Positions 39,936 through 49,321 of a stretch of 64,000 nucleotides of DNA are shown here, piece after piece. Position numbers and translations under genes: made by a program. Source of the DNA: Boseongicola sp. (GTDB lineage Bacteria > Pseudomonadota > Alphaproteobacteria > Rhodobacterales > Rhodobacteraceae); NCBI GenBank assembly GCA_028824715.1, contig JAPPCV010000101.1:1-64000 (forward strand), in the 5' to 3' direction. Position 1 is the first letter of the stretch. Every line of letters begins with the position of its first letter. The notes under the pieces were generated by a model. It was given only the letters and a program-made list of their open reading frames with translations. It was not told where the DNA came from and made no database searches.

Positions 39936-40886
39936 TCAGCCGGCCATTGCGCAAAGCAGTTCGAACATGATGGAGGCTCCGAGAAACGCCGTTGCGCCGC
40001 CCTGGTCGAAGGGCGGCGACACCTCGACAAGGTCGGCGCCCCGGATGTCGAGCCCGGCAAGATGGCGACAGACCTCAAGCGCCTGGAACGAGTCCGGACC
40101 TCCGACCTCCGGCGTGCCGGTGCCTGGCGCAAACGCCGGATCGACGAAATCGATGTCGTAGCTCACGTAGAGCGGCTTCGTGCCGACAATCTCGCGGGCT
40201 TCCGCCATGACGTCCTCGATTCCGCGCGCAAACAGTTCCTCGATCCGTACCGTCCGTATGCCGACGCTCTTGGCGAAATCCATGTCCTCATGGTCGTACA
40301 TGGTGCCGCGAAGGCCGATCTGGATCACGCGCCTTGGGTCCAGGAGGCTTTCCTCGACGGCGCGGCGGAACGGCGTGCCATGGGTGAACATCTCGCCGCC
40401 GAAATAACTGTGGAACAGGTCCGTGTGGCTGTCGAAGTGTATCATGCCAAGCGGCCCGGGTGCCGCCAGGCTCCGCAGCACCGGCAAGGAGCAAAGATGG
40501 TCGCCGCCTGCCATCAGGGGACGAATGCCGGTCTCCTGCAATCTGGCAAAATACGCGTCGAATCGCTCCAGCGTGTCAGGAATGCTGGCCGGGTTCGGCC
40601 CGACGTCGCCGAGATCGGCGCAGCTTGCGGCCTCGAAGGGGCGAATGCGCGAGACCGGGTGCTCGGCCCGGATCATGGTCGACGCATCTCGTAGCTGGCG
40701 CGGCCCGTGCCGGGCGCCGGGGCGGTTCGTCGTGCCGCTGTCCCAAGGCGCGCCGACAAGGCCTATCTGGACTTCGCCGAATCGCGGGTGCCCGGGCGGC
40801 ACATACGGCAGCCGCATGAAGGTTGGCACGCCCGCAAAGCGCGGAAGGTCGAAGCCGGAGACGGGACGGAAGAAAGGATCGCTCAT
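39936..40886 (-). CDS. speB: Agmatinase/arginase-family ureohydrolase
   Basis: A 316-residue manganese enzyme. Metal motifs: GGDH, IHFDSHTDLF and SYDIDFVDPAFAPGTGTPE. The family includes agmatinase, guanidinobutyrase and guanidinopropionase; the exact substrate cannot be told. It starts 9 bases after the vsr stop with a weak ribosome site, so it may be read through from vsr. Confidence 0.85.
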   Translation of the reverse strand: MSDPFFRPVSGFDLPRFAGVPTFMRLPYVPPGHPRFGEVQIGLVGAPWDSGTTNRPGARHGPRQLRDASTMIRAEHPVSRIRPFEAASCADLGDVGPNPASIPDTLERFDAYFARLQETGIRPLMAGGDHLCSLPVLRSLAAPGPLGMIHFDSHTDLFHSYFGGEMFTHGTPFRRAVEESLLDPRRVIQIGLRGTMYDHEDMDFAKSVGIRTVRIEELFARGIEDVMAEAREIVGTKPLYVSYDIDFVDPAFAPGTGTPEVGGPDSFQALEVCRHLAGLDIRGADLVEVSPPFDQGGATAFLGASIMFELLCAMAG

Positions 40887-40895
40887 GACGCGAGG

Positions 40896-41396
40896 CTATG
40901 TTTCCGGGTCGGGAAGTTCCAGTCCGGATTTCGCGATCCGTTCGGCCACGCGCCCTTCCTCAATCACGGTCTCCCTGCCATCTGCAGACAGCCAGCCTGC
41001 CAGCATCTGCGTGGCGACATCAACGTGTTCGGCCTTCCTCAACGCGCACTCCCAGACCGTGGCAACTCTCCAGCCGGCATCGAGCAGTCTTGAGCGGACC
41101 TCGTTGTCGCGCGCGACGTTTCTCTCGAACTTGGACGTCCAGTACTCGGTGCGTGTTGCGGGCACCGTCGCGTGACGGCACCCTTCATGGCGATGCCAGA
41201 AGCAGCCATGCACGAACACGACGGCGTTGAATTTCCGAAGCAGGAGATCGGGGTGGCCGGGAACGTCCTTCGCGTGCAGCCGAAAGCGAAAGCCCCGCCT
41301 GTGGAGCGCCTTCCGCAAAGCGAGCTCCGGCTTTGTGTTCCTGCCCTTGATGCTGGCCATGATCCGGGACCGCGTCTTGCTGTCAACGACATCCAC
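40896..41396 (-). CDS. vsr: Very short patch repair endonuclease Vsr
   Basis: A 166-residue T:G mismatch endonuclease that normally repairs deamination damage caused by a Dcm cytosine methylase. Features: the N-terminal SKTRSRIMASIKGRNTKPE, PGHPDLLL with the catalytic aspartate D50, VFVHGCFWH, and ATRTEYW. GTG start chosen by family alignment; a frame continues to 41534 without Vsr-like sequence. No methylase gene is nearby. Confidence 0.85.
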   Translation of the reverse strand: MDVVDSKTRSRIMASIKGRNTKPELALRKALHRRGFRFRLHAKDVPGHPDLLLRKFNAVVFVHGCFWHRHEGCRHATVPATRTEYWTSKFERNVARDNEVRSRLLDAGWRVATVWECALRKAEHVDVATQMLAGWLSADGRETVIEEGRVAERIAKSGLELPDPET

Positions 41397-41538
41397 CAAG
41401 GTCCTTGTCCCACCCGTCTTTGCGGCGCCGCCAAAGCATAGGCCGCGAGAGCGGATATCGCTAGGCGGGATCAATTGCCTCGGTTCGATGACTCGGGCAA
41501 GGAAATCGCCGACTACGCCTTTCGCCCACCCCAAGCGT

Positions 41539-42717
41539 TCACTGCAATGGCATCGTCCGCTTCATGAAGCCGTCGAAGAGCGGCACTGTGAAAGCCGTGT
41601 CGCCGTGTGCCGGACTGTAGATCATTCCCTTCCTTATCAGCTCGCTGCGCATCGGGGCGACCGAGTTGACCTTTTGGTTGAGGACGCTGGCGATATCACT
41701 GGATCTGTGCGGGCCGGATCCGAGTTCAGCCATTGCGCGCATATAGCCTTTTTGGGCAGGAGTCAGCCGATCAAAGCGAACGCGAAAAAAGCTCGCGTCG
41801 AGCTCTGCGAGGGCCAAGGCCGTTGCTCGCTGCACGTCGGCAAGCCTGATTGGAGACGAATCTGCGACGTCCCAACTGTGCTTTCCCCATTCCTGAAGAA
41901 AGTATGGATAACCACCCGTCTTGCGAAGGACTTCGGTTACGGCGTCAGAATCGAATCCCACGCCCTCATTGGATGCGGGCACTATGACAGCGGATCGTGC
42001 GTCATCGTCACCCAAGCTGTCAACGGGCACGAATTCGAAGAGACGCTCGGCATATGACTTGGTACGACCGGTCTTCCCAACCAGTTGCGGCAATCCAGCC
42101 GCCACCATGGTGATCGGCAATTGCTCCTGGCTGGCGCTATGGAATGCAGCAATTAGAGAGCCGAGTTGCTCCTCGGGCACATACTGCAATTCATCAATGA
42201 AGAGCACGAGCGCGGCATCGCGCTCGTTCGCAGCCTCGCCAATGGTTCGGAGGAGGTCCGTGAGATCGGTGTCAAGATCACCGCTGTCAGCCAGCCCGAT
42301 CTCGGGGTCGGCATCAATTCCGACTTCGATGTCCCCAAACTTGACCGTGAGAGCGGTCTTGAAACTTGCCAGCGCCCGCATCCCTTTGAGCAAACTGTCC
42401 TTCAATGCTTCTCCGCGACTCAATCGCAAGAGAGCTGCGCGCAGAACCGGGACAAGCAACGCTGGCAATGACCGTTCCTCAGGCGCTTCAATCCTGGCGC
42501 TGACGATGCCGCGCTCCTCGGCATCCCGGCGGATGCGATTGAGCAGCACCGTCTTGCCGACACCGCGCAACCCATAGAGGACAAAACTCCGAGCCGACCT
42601 CCCGGCACGAATGCGGTCCAACGCTACGGCCGCACGTTCAATCAGTTCGTCGCGTCCGGCAAGTTCCGGCGGAGGCGTGCCGGCACCGGGCGCGAAAGGG
42701 TTTTGCCTGGGATCCAT
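41539..42717 (-). CDS. AAA/STAND-type ATPase
   Basis: A 392-residue ATPase: Walker A GLRGVGKT (49-56), Walker B LVLFIDELQY, and a C-terminal winged-helix-like region (DIASVLNQKVNSVAPMRSEL). The family is common in defence and mobile islands; its function is not settled. Codon third positions look more A/T-rich than the flanks, and a sigma70-like promoter lies upstream. It precedes vsr by 142 bases on the same strand. Confidence 0.8.
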   Translation of the reverse strand: MDPRQNPFAPGAGTPPPELAGRDELIERAAVALDRIRAGRSARSFVLYGLRGVGKTVLLNRIRRDAEERGIVSARIEAPEERSLPALLVPVLRAALLRLSRGEALKDSLLKGMRALASFKTALTVKFGDIEVGIDADPEIGLADSGDLDTDLTDLLRTIGEAANERDAALVLFIDELQYVPEEQLGSLIAAFHSASQEQLPITMVAAGLPQLVGKTGRTKSYAERLFEFVPVDSLGDDDARSAVIVPASNEGVGFDSDAVTEVLRKTGGYPYFLQEWGKHSWDVADSSPIRLADVQRATALALAELDASFFRVRFDRLTPAQKGYMRAMAELGSGPHRSSDIASVLNQKVNSVAPMRSELIRKGMIYSPAHGDTAFTVPLFDGFMKRTMPLQ

Positions 42718-42751
42718 ATCAAGCAATCTTATCTTGGTTTTGTCAATTCAG

Positions 42752-42780
42752 ATAATGTTGATAAATACTCCCTAAGTCAA
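42752..42780 (-). promoter_or_regulatory. Predicted promoter of the AAA ATPase
   Basis: On the minus strand TTGACT (42780-42775), 17 bases, CATTAT (42757-42752), in an AT-rich stretch that stands out from the GC-rich surroundings. The leader would be about 30 bases. Confidence 0.5.
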
Positions 42781-42920
42781 CAGGCAAGTCAGGCTAGACC
42801 CTGAGCACGCCACAAGACGTGGCTCTTGCAGCCAATGTCCCGACACCCTCGCATTGAGACCGCAGCAATCGGGACGGCTTCAATCTCACGGACAGTCAGT
42901 TCCGGCACGGCATTCCGTGC

Positions 42921-44054
42921 TCAAGGGGAAGCGCCGTTCAGCAACGCCTTCGCGTCATCCGGCTCAAGCGGGGCCGGACGATTGCAGGTCGTCGTCATCT
43001 TCGCGAATCCGCCACTCTCGCCGGATTTCTGAAGGCCCGTCATCACTTCGACTGCATGAAGCGCGAGGTCCATCGAGCAACGGTGCGGTCGGTCTTCCAG
43101 AATAGCCAGCGCCATGTCCGCAAGCCCCGCCGCGCGATAGTTGGCATGACTCCCGCCTTGGTTCACGATCGCAAACGGATGGTCCCATGCATCAACGGCA
43201 CTGGGCTTCTGGTTCGCACGTGTCATGACAAGTTCGCCTCCGAAGAAGTTCGGATCGGGAAGGTCAAGAGTGGCTTCGGTGCCGTAAAGCTCCATCGGCT
43301 TGTGCCCGTGGGCCCAGACATCCCAGCTCGTGACCAGCGTCACGACCGCACCGCCTTGAAACTCGAGGATGCCGTGGATCGAGGTCGGTGTCCTGACAGG
43401 AATCTGCTCGCCGCGCCGCGGCTCCGAAAGGATGGTCCGTGCCTTGGAAGGCGTCGTGCTGACCGCCGCCACACGCCTGACGGGTCCGATCAGCTGGACA
43501 AGATTGGTCACGTAGTAGGGACCGATGTCGAGAACCGGCCCCGCCCCTGGAAGGAAAAAGAAGTCCGGATTCGGATGCCAGTGCTCCATCCCGTGACTCA
43601 TGAAAAATGCCGTGCCGCTCGTCACCGTCCCTATGGCGCCGTCATCTATCAAATGGCGCGCAAGCTGGTGCGATCCCCCGAGAAACGTGTCCGGCGCCGA
43701 GCCGACGCGACGGCCCTTCTCCCCGGCGAGCCGCGCGATTTCCGCGCCTTCCTCAAGCGAAAGAACAAAGGGCTTTTCCGAATATACGTGCTTGCCCGAC
43801 TTCAGCACACTTGACGAAATCTCGAAATGCGCGGCCGGCACCGTCAGGTTCACCACGATGTCGATGTCGTCGGCCCCAAGGAGGGCCTCGACGCTGTCAT
43901 GACGCACCCCGAACTCCTCCGCACGGGCCCGGGAGGCGGAGTCATCGATGTCTGCGACCGCGCGGATGTCGAATCCCCTGAACATCGGCGCAAGACGCAG
44001 ATAGGCCGAGGAAATGTTGCCGCATCCAATGATGCCGACGCCAAGTTTGCTCAT
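42921..44054 (-). CDS. Gfo/Idh/MocA-family oxidoreductase
   Basis: A 377-residue NAD(P)-dependent dehydrogenase acting on sugars or polyols. The Rossmann motif is GIIGCGNISS; the catalytic EKP motif is in YSEKPFVLS; a C-terminal substrate domain follows. GGAG precedes the ATG. It starts 11 bases after the isomerase gene, last in the catabolic run. Confidence 0.88.
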   Translation of the reverse strand: MSKLGVGIIGCGNISSAYLRLAPMFRGFDIRAVADIDDSASRARAEEFGVRHDSVEALLGADDIDIVVNLTVPAAHFEISSSVLKSGKHVYSEKPFVLSLEEGAEIARLAGEKGRRVGSAPDTFLGGSHQLARHLIDDGAIGTVTSGTAFFMSHGMEHWHPNPDFFFLPGAGPVLDIGPYYVTNLVQLIGPVRRVAAVSTTPSKARTILSEPRRGEQIPVRTPTSIHGILEFQGGAVVTLVTSWDVWAHGHKPMELYGTEATLDLPDPNFFGGELVMTRANQKPSAVDAWDHPFAIVNQGGSHANYRAAGLADMALAILEDRPHRCSMDLALHAVEVMTGLQKSGESGGFAKMTTTCNRPAPLEPDDAKALLNGASP

Positions 44055-44065
44055 CTGCCTCTCCG

Positions 44066-44818
44066 TCAAAGCGCGTTCAGAAAACGGATGGATCGCTCCG
44101 CAAAGCGCCGGTCGTCGCCGGGGTTGTCATGCTCGAGAACGAGGTGGTCGCAGCCAACCCGTGCCAGGGCGGCCACAAGGGCCGTCCAGTCGAGCGTGCC
44201 GTGGCCTACGTCGGACCAGCCGTCCTCGTCTGCACATGTGCCGTAAGGCGCGATGTCCTTTACATGGGCCGCGCCGACCCGGCCGCCAAGACGCTCGATC
44301 CAGGCAAAGGGGTCCTCGCCGGCGCGCACCGCCCAGGCGACATCGAACTCGAATGCAAGCGCCGAACCGCCATCGAGCAGGGACTCGATCGGATAGCTTC
44401 CGTCGTCCAGCGCCCGGAACTCGAAATCGTGGTTGTGCCACCCGAAACCTATCCCTGCGTCTTGCAATGGCTTGCCTGCTTCCCCAAGGCGCGCGCCGAA
44501 CGCGCGCCAGCCGTCCCGGTCACCTGGTCGAGCGGCAGCATCGAGATACGGAACGTAGACATCGCGCACGCCGAGCGCCTCGGCAATCCTCTTCACGCCG
44601 TCGGGGTCGTTCTCGACCATGTCGAGCCCGAAATGCCCGCTTGTCATCACCAGGCCGGCCTTCTCCAGATCGGCCTTCAACTGGCCCAGATCGCCGGCGG
44701 TGGCGTAGAGGCCGCCGAATCCCTCGACCTCTGACAGGCCAAGGTCGGCGATCATCCCAAGGGTCTTCGGCAGAGGACCGAACTTTCGTGACGAATAGAG
44801 CTGGTACGAATGTGACAC
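44066..44818 (-). CDS. Sugar phosphate isomerase/epimerase, TIM barrel
   Basis: A 250-residue xylose-isomerase-like barrel (AP endonuclease 2 superfamily). Metal-ligand regions: SGHFGL, WHNHDFEF, FEFDVAWA and HVKDI. The GTG at 44818 follows AAGGAAG by 8 bases and starts SHSYQLYSSRKFGP, as in relatives. Paired with the Gfo/Idh gene, as is common in sugar or inositol routes. Confidence 0.85.
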   Translation of the reverse strand: MSHSYQLYSSRKFGPLPKTLGMIADLGLSEVEGFGGLYATAGDLGQLKADLEKAGLVMTSGHFGLDMVENDPDGVKRIAEALGVRDVYVPYLDAAARPGDRDGWRAFGARLGEAGKPLQDAGIGFGWHNHDFEFRALDDGSYPIESLLDGGSALAFEFDVAWAVRAGEDPFAWIERLGGRVGAAHVKDIAPYGTCADEDGWSDVGHGTLDWTALVAALARVGCDHLVLEHDNPGDDRRFAERSIRFLNAL

Positions 44819-44953
44819 GGGCGGAACTTCCTTTCTGAGGGGGATCATTTCGAGGGCCCGTCGGCGCGACGCACCGGCATCCGGCCTGTCTCACGGATCA
44901 TCGAAGCAGTCGATGCGAACGAACCTCTGTCAAGCAATGTCTGCAATTCCCGT

Positions 44954-46039
44954 TCAGAGACGTTTCTCGTCGCCTGCATCGAAGAGCGACGCATCGGCTG
45001 CGTTGACGCCGGCCCGCAGCGAGTCGCCGGTGGCTACCTTTGACTGTCCGCTGATCCGCAACCAGAAGCGCTTGTCGTTGACGGATGTCAGGACGAGCGT
45101 GTCCGAGCCGAGCGGCTCGACCACCTCCGCCTTGATGGTGAACTCAACGTCGGCTCCCGCCGCCTCGTCGCCTACGAGAACATGCTCCGGACGGATGCCG
45201 AACCACGCTTCTCCCGTGGCCTTGCGCTCGAACGGATAGGAATCCAGCGAAACGGAGATCTCTCCCGCCAGGAAGCGGCCATTCTCCACCTTTCCCTGCT
45301 GAAGGTTCATGGCAGGCGAGCCGATGAAGTCCGCAACATAGAGATTGGCCGGCCGGCTGTAGATCTCGCCTGGCGACGCGAGCTGCTGAATGATGCCGTC
45401 CTTCATGATGGCGATCCGGTCGGCAAGGGTCATCGCCTCGACCTGGTCATGCGTGACGTAGATCATGGTGTTGTCGAGCCGGTCGTGCAGCTGCTTCAGC
45501 TCGACGCGCAGGTCGGCACGAAGCTTGGCATCCAGGTTCGAGAGCGGCTCGTCGAACAGGAAGACGTCCACGTCGCGCACCAGCGCGCGCCCGATGGCAA
45601 CCCTCTGGCGCTGGCCGCCCGAAAGCGCCGACGGCTTCCGCTTCAGCAACGGCTCTATCTGAAGGATGTCGGCGGCGCGCGCCACGCGCTCCTTGATCTC
45701 GCTCTTCGGCACGCGGGCATTCCTGAGCCCGAAGGACATGTTTCCCTCGACCGACATCTGCGGATAGAGCGCGTAGCTCTGGAACACCATGCCGATGCCG
45801 CGTTCCGACGGTTCTGCCCAAGTGACGTTGCGCCCCTTGATGAAGACCTGGCCGCCGGTGACGTCGAGCAGTCCCGCGATGCAATTGAGAAGCGTGGACT
45901 TCCCGCAGCCCGACGACCCCAGGAGGACCAGGAACTCGCCCTCGCGGACCGACAGGTTCAGGCCCTTCAGGACGTCCACCGCCCCGAAGCTCAGGTCGAG
46001 ATTCCTGATCTCGACGGAAGTTGCCCCGTTCCCGCTCAT
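44954..46039 (-). CDS. CUT1 ABC transporter ATP-binding protein (UgpC/MsmK type)
   Basis: A 361-residue ATPase: Walker A GSSGCGKST, signature LSGGQRQR, Walker B FLFDEPLSNLD, switch THD, and a C-terminal regulatory OB/TOBE domain. It powers the importer whose permeases lie just upstream (4-base gap). Confidence 0.93.
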   Translation of the reverse strand: MSGNGATSVEIRNLDLSFGAVDVLKGLNLSVREGEFLVLLGSSGCGKSTLLNCIAGLLDVTGGQVFIKGRNVTWAEPSERGIGMVFQSYALYPQMSVEGNMSFGLRNARVPKSEIKERVARAADILQIEPLLKRKPSALSGGQRQRVAIGRALVRDVDVFLFDEPLSNLDAKLRADLRVELKQLHDRLDNTMIYVTHDQVEAMTLADRIAIMKDGIIQQLASPGEIYSRPANLYVADFIGSPAMNLQQGKVENGRFLAGEISVSLDSYPFERKATGEAWFGIRPEHVLVGDEAAGADVEFTIKAEVVEPLGSDTLVLTSVNDKRFWLRISGQSKVATGDSLRAGVNAADASLFDAGDEKRL

Positions 46040-46043
46040 GGCT

Positions 46044-46946
46044 TCACCCCTTCACCGCGCCGGCCGCAATGCCCCTGACGAACAGGCGGCCCGACACGAA
46101 ATAGATGACCAGCGGCACCAGCCCGGTCAGGATGGTCGCCGCCATGTTGACGTTGTACTCCTTCACGCCCTGCACCGAATTGACGATGTTGTTGAGCTGA
46201 ACCGTCATCGGATAGATGTCCGGCTTGGTGTACACCACGCCGAAAAGGAAGTCGTTCCAGATCCCGGTCACCTGGAGGATCATCGCGACCACGAAGATCG
46301 GCAGCGACATCGGCAGCATGATCTGGAAGTAGATTCCCCAGAACCCGGCCCCGTCCACCCGCGCCGCCTTGAAGAGCTCCTCGGGCAGCGACGTGAAATA
46401 GTTCCTGAACAGGAGCGTCAGGATGGGCATTCCGAAAATCGAGTGCACGATCACCAGGCCCCAGAGCGAGCCGTAGAGGCCGATCTCGCGCAGCAGGATC
46501 ACGATCGGATAGAGCATGACCTGGTACGGAATGAACGCCCCGAAGATCAGGATGGTGAAGAAGACGTTCGCCCCCTTGAACCGCCAGTTGGCCAGCGCAT
46601 AGCCATTCACGCTCGCGATCGCGATCGAGACGATCACGGAAGGAACCGTGATCCGGACCGAGTTCCAGAACCCGCGCGAGAGCCCGTCGCAGTTCAGGCC
46701 GGTGCAGGCCTCGGCCCAGGCCTTGACCCATGGCTGGAACGTGATTTCCACCGGCGGGGAGAATATGTTGCCGAGCCGGATCTCGGGCATGCCTTTCAGC
46801 GAAGTCACGATCATCACGTAGAGGGGCAACATGTAGTAGAGCGCCACCATGATGAGAGTGCCGTAGAGGAAGATGTTGCGCCGGGAGAAGGTCCGGCGCG
46901 GCTTCGGCCCGTGGGCGCCCTCGAGAACTGCAGTTGCCTCAGTCAC
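46044..46946 (-). CDS. CUT1 sugar ABC transporter permease (second)
   Basis: A 300-residue membrane protein with about six helices and the EAA loop motif EELFKAARVDGAG. GTG start overlapping the first permease by eight bases. MalG/UgpE-like. Confidence 0.92.
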   Translation of the reverse strand: MTEATAVLEGAHGPKPRRTFSRRNIFLYGTLIMVALYYMLPLYVMIVTSLKGMPEIRLGNIFSPPVEITFQPWVKAWAEACTGLNCDGLSRGFWNSVRITVPSVIVSIAIASVNGYALANWRFKGANVFFTILIFGAFIPYQVMLYPIVILLREIGLYGSLWGLVIVHSIFGMPILTLLFRNYFTSLPEELFKAARVDGAGFWGIYFQIMLPMSLPIFVVAMILQVTGIWNDFLFGVVYTKPDIYPMTVQLNNIVNSVQGVKEYNVNMAATILTGLVPLVIYFVSGRLFVRGIAAGAVKG

Positions 46947-47835
46947 GCTTCCGGCTCCCGAATTCGAGGTAGGCCCAGGGAATGATGACGATGGCCACGG
47001 CAAGGAGCATCATCGTCGATGCCGCAAAGCCCTGCCCGAGGTTCTGGCGCAGGAACATCGTGTCGTAGACGTACTTTGCCGGCACTTCCGACGCTATTCC
47101 CGGGCCGCCGCTGGTCTGGGCGACGACAAGGTCGAACACCCGGACTATTCCGCTCGCGATCAGCACCAGCGTGGTGATGAAAACCGGGCGCATCATCGGG
47201 ATGACGATGAAGATGTAGGTCTTCCAGGTCGGGATCCCGTCCACCCGGGCGGCCTTCCAGATTTCCTGGTCGATGCCGCGCAGCCCGGCCAGCATCAATA
47301 CCATGATCAGCCCCGTGCCCTGCCAGAGCCCGGCGATCAGGATGCCGTAGATCACGATGTCCTGGTTGTAGAGCGGATCGAACTCGAAACTCGCCCAGCC
47401 CAGGCTCCGCACGATGTTCTGCACCCCGAAATCCGGGTTCAGGATCCATTGCCACACGAGGCCCGTGACGATGAACGACAGGGCGAACGGATACAGGATG
47501 ATTGTGCGGAACGTGTTCTCGAACCGGATTTTCTGGTCGAGGAGCGCGGCCAGCACGAAGCCGATGACGAGGCTGAAGACCAACGAGCAGATCCCGTAGA
47601 TCATCAGGTTCTCGATCGAGACGATCCAGCGATTGGTGTTCCAGAGCCGTTCGTACTGGTCCAGTCCGACCCAGTTGGCCTTGGGCAGGAGCTTCGAGCT
47701 GGTGAAGGAGTAGACAACCGTCCAGAGCGTGCCCCCGACAAAGACGCAGAGCGCCGTCAGGATCATCGGGATGGCGGCAATCTTGGCCATCAGATTCCTG
47801 AACAACGCGTTCGGTCTGGCCGCTTCTGCCGCCAC
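46939..47835 (-). CDS. CUT1 sugar ABC transporter permease (first)
   Basis: A 298-residue membrane protein with about six helices and the EAA loop QEIWKAARVDGIP. MalF/UgpA-like. GTG start, GGGG upstream. Confidence 0.92.
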   Translation of the reverse strand: MAAEAARPNALFRNLMAKIAAIPMILTALCVFVGGTLWTVVYSFTSSKLLPKANWVGLDQYERLWNTNRWIVSIENLMIYGICSLVFSLVIGFVLAALLDQKIRFENTFRTIILYPFALSFIVTGLVWQWILNPDFGVQNIVRSLGWASFEFDPLYNQDIVIYGILIAGLWQGTGLIMVLMLAGLRGIDQEIWKAARVDGIPTWKTYIFIVIPMMRPVFITTLVLIASGIVRVFDLVVAQTSGGPGIASEVPAKYVYDTMFLRQNLGQGFAASTMMLLAVAIVIIPWAYLEFGSRKRD

Positions 47836-47858
47836 GGTCGCCCCTATTCAGAGAGTGA

Positions 47859-47884
47859 CGGCGGGACCATGTCCGGCCCCGCCG
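47859..47884. other. Hairpin between binding-protein and permease genes
   Basis: CGGCGGG and CCCGCCG pair perfectly around a 12-base loop. A hairpin here often protects the binding-protein mRNA and lowers expression of the membrane genes. That role is inferred. Confidence 0.4.
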
Positions 47885-47893
47885 AAACTTGCA

Positions 47894-49126
47894 TCAGTCC
47901 GCGTTGGCGATGATGTCGGCGTAGCGCTCCTGGGCGTCCGCCGCCGAAATCGAGCTGTCGGCCCAGAACTCGGTCATCAGGTCCTCGATCTGACCGAGCG
48001 TGTCAGGCGACAAGGTCTGGTTGGCGTCCGGCAGGATGTTGCCCTGCGCCAGAATGGCCAGTCCCTTCTTCATGCAGTCGTTTGCCGCCGCAAGATCGAC
48101 GTCGCCGCGCACGGGAAGCGATCCCTTCTTGAGGTTGAACGCCACCTGCACTTCCTTCGAGAGCATCAGCGAGGCAAGCTCCTTCTGTGCGGCCTCCACC
48201 TCGGGATCGGACTGCTTGGGGAAGTAGAAGGCGTCGCCGCCGGTCGAGATGATCTCGTTCACGCCGAGTCCGGGAAGGCAGGAATAGTCCGTTCCGGCCA
48301 TCTGGTTCGCGACCTGGAACTCGCCCTGCGCCCAGTCTCCCATGATCTGGCCGCCGGCCTTGCCGGTGATCACCAGGTTGGTCGCCTGGTTCCAGTCCTG
48401 AACGTTCGAGCCCTGGCGCATCTCGCGTGCAGCCGCCGCCGCCTCGAAGACCTTGGCATATACCGGGCCAGCCGCGACTTCGGCATCCTTGTCGACGCTT
48501 ACCGCTGCCCAGGCTTCCGGACCTGCCAGCGCGATCGTGATCACGCCGAAGGCGCCGGACGCCTGCCAAGGCTGGTTGCCCATCGCCAGCGGGACGATGC
48601 CGCTTTCGCGAAGCTTGGGAGCCGCGGCCACGAATTCGTCCCAATTCGCCGGAACCGGAACGCCCGCCTCTTCAAACGCCGCGTGGCTCAACCAGATCCA
48701 CTGCCATGAATGGATGTTGACCGGCACGCAATAGACCCGCCCGTCGATGGTGCAACTGTCGAGAAGCGAGACCGGATGCACGATGTCGCGCCAGCCCTCC
48801 GCCTCGGCCACGTCGGTAAGGTCGAGCATCAAGCCGGCCTCGACCAGCTCTTCCGCCTGGCGACCATGGTTGAACTGGGTGGCTCCCATCGGGTCGCCGC
48901 CAGTGATCCGGCTGATCATGATCGGACGCGCCACGCCACCGGATCCGGCAATCGCGCCGTCAACCCAGGTGTGCTCTGTCCTTTCGTTGAACGCCTTGGC
49001 AAATTCGGCAACGGCCGCGGCTTCGCCGCCGCTGGTCCACCAGTGCGTGACTTCGAGGTCCACGGCATGAGCCGCCCCTGCGGCGCACATCGCGGTTCCG
49101 CAAACCAGACTCTTGAACGATTTCAT
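47894..49126 (-). CDS. ABC transporter sugar-binding protein
   Basis: A 410-residue periplasmic binding protein (family 1). Signal peptide about 1-20, then EVTHWWTSGGEAAAV, typical of CUT1 binding proteins. GGAGG lies 5 bases before the ATG. No lipobox. Ligand unknown; the neighbours suggest a sugar-like or N-methylated compound. Confidence 0.92.
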   Translation of the reverse strand: MKSFKSLVCGTAMCAAGAAHAVDLEVTHWWTSGGEAAAVAEFAKAFNERTEHTWVDGAIAGSGGVARPIMISRITGGDPMGATQFNHGRQAEELVEAGLMLDLTDVAEAEGWRDIVHPVSLLDSCTIDGRVYCVPVNIHSWQWIWLSHAAFEEAGVPVPANWDEFVAAAPKLRESGIVPLAMGNQPWQASGAFGVITIALAGPEAWAAVSVDKDAEVAAGPVYAKVFEAAAAAREMRQGSNVQDWNQATNLVITGKAGGQIMGDWAQGEFQVANQMAGTDYSCLPGLGVNEIISTGGDAFYFPKQSDPEVEAAQKELASLMLSKEVQVAFNLKKGSLPVRGDVDLAAANDCMKKGLAILAQGNILPDANQTLSPDTLGQIEDLMTEFWADSSISAADAQERYADIIANAD

Positions 49127-49145
49127 CAATTCCTCCCTGTTGTCA

Positions 49146-49173
49146 TTTCAGATTGCGGGGCAGGTATGTCAAT
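49146..49173 (-). promoter_or_regulatory. Predicted promoter of the ABC importer genes
   Basis: On the minus strand TTGACA (49173-49168), 16 bases, TGAAAT (49151-49146), about 20 bases before the binding-protein gene. A 12-base inverted repeat (TCAAC-GA-GTTGA) lies at 49237-49248, further upstream. Confidence 0.45.
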
Positions 49174-49321
49174 TGGACGGCCAAGGCAAGCGGGATTGCC
49201 CTCAACGCAACTCGCCACGACTATTCGCCCTGAATTTCAACGAGTTGACGTTTCGGCGAGACTTCCTTTTTCGCTCGGCATCCGGTCAGCCGTTCGGTCG
49301 TGACGCGACGTTCACGTACCG

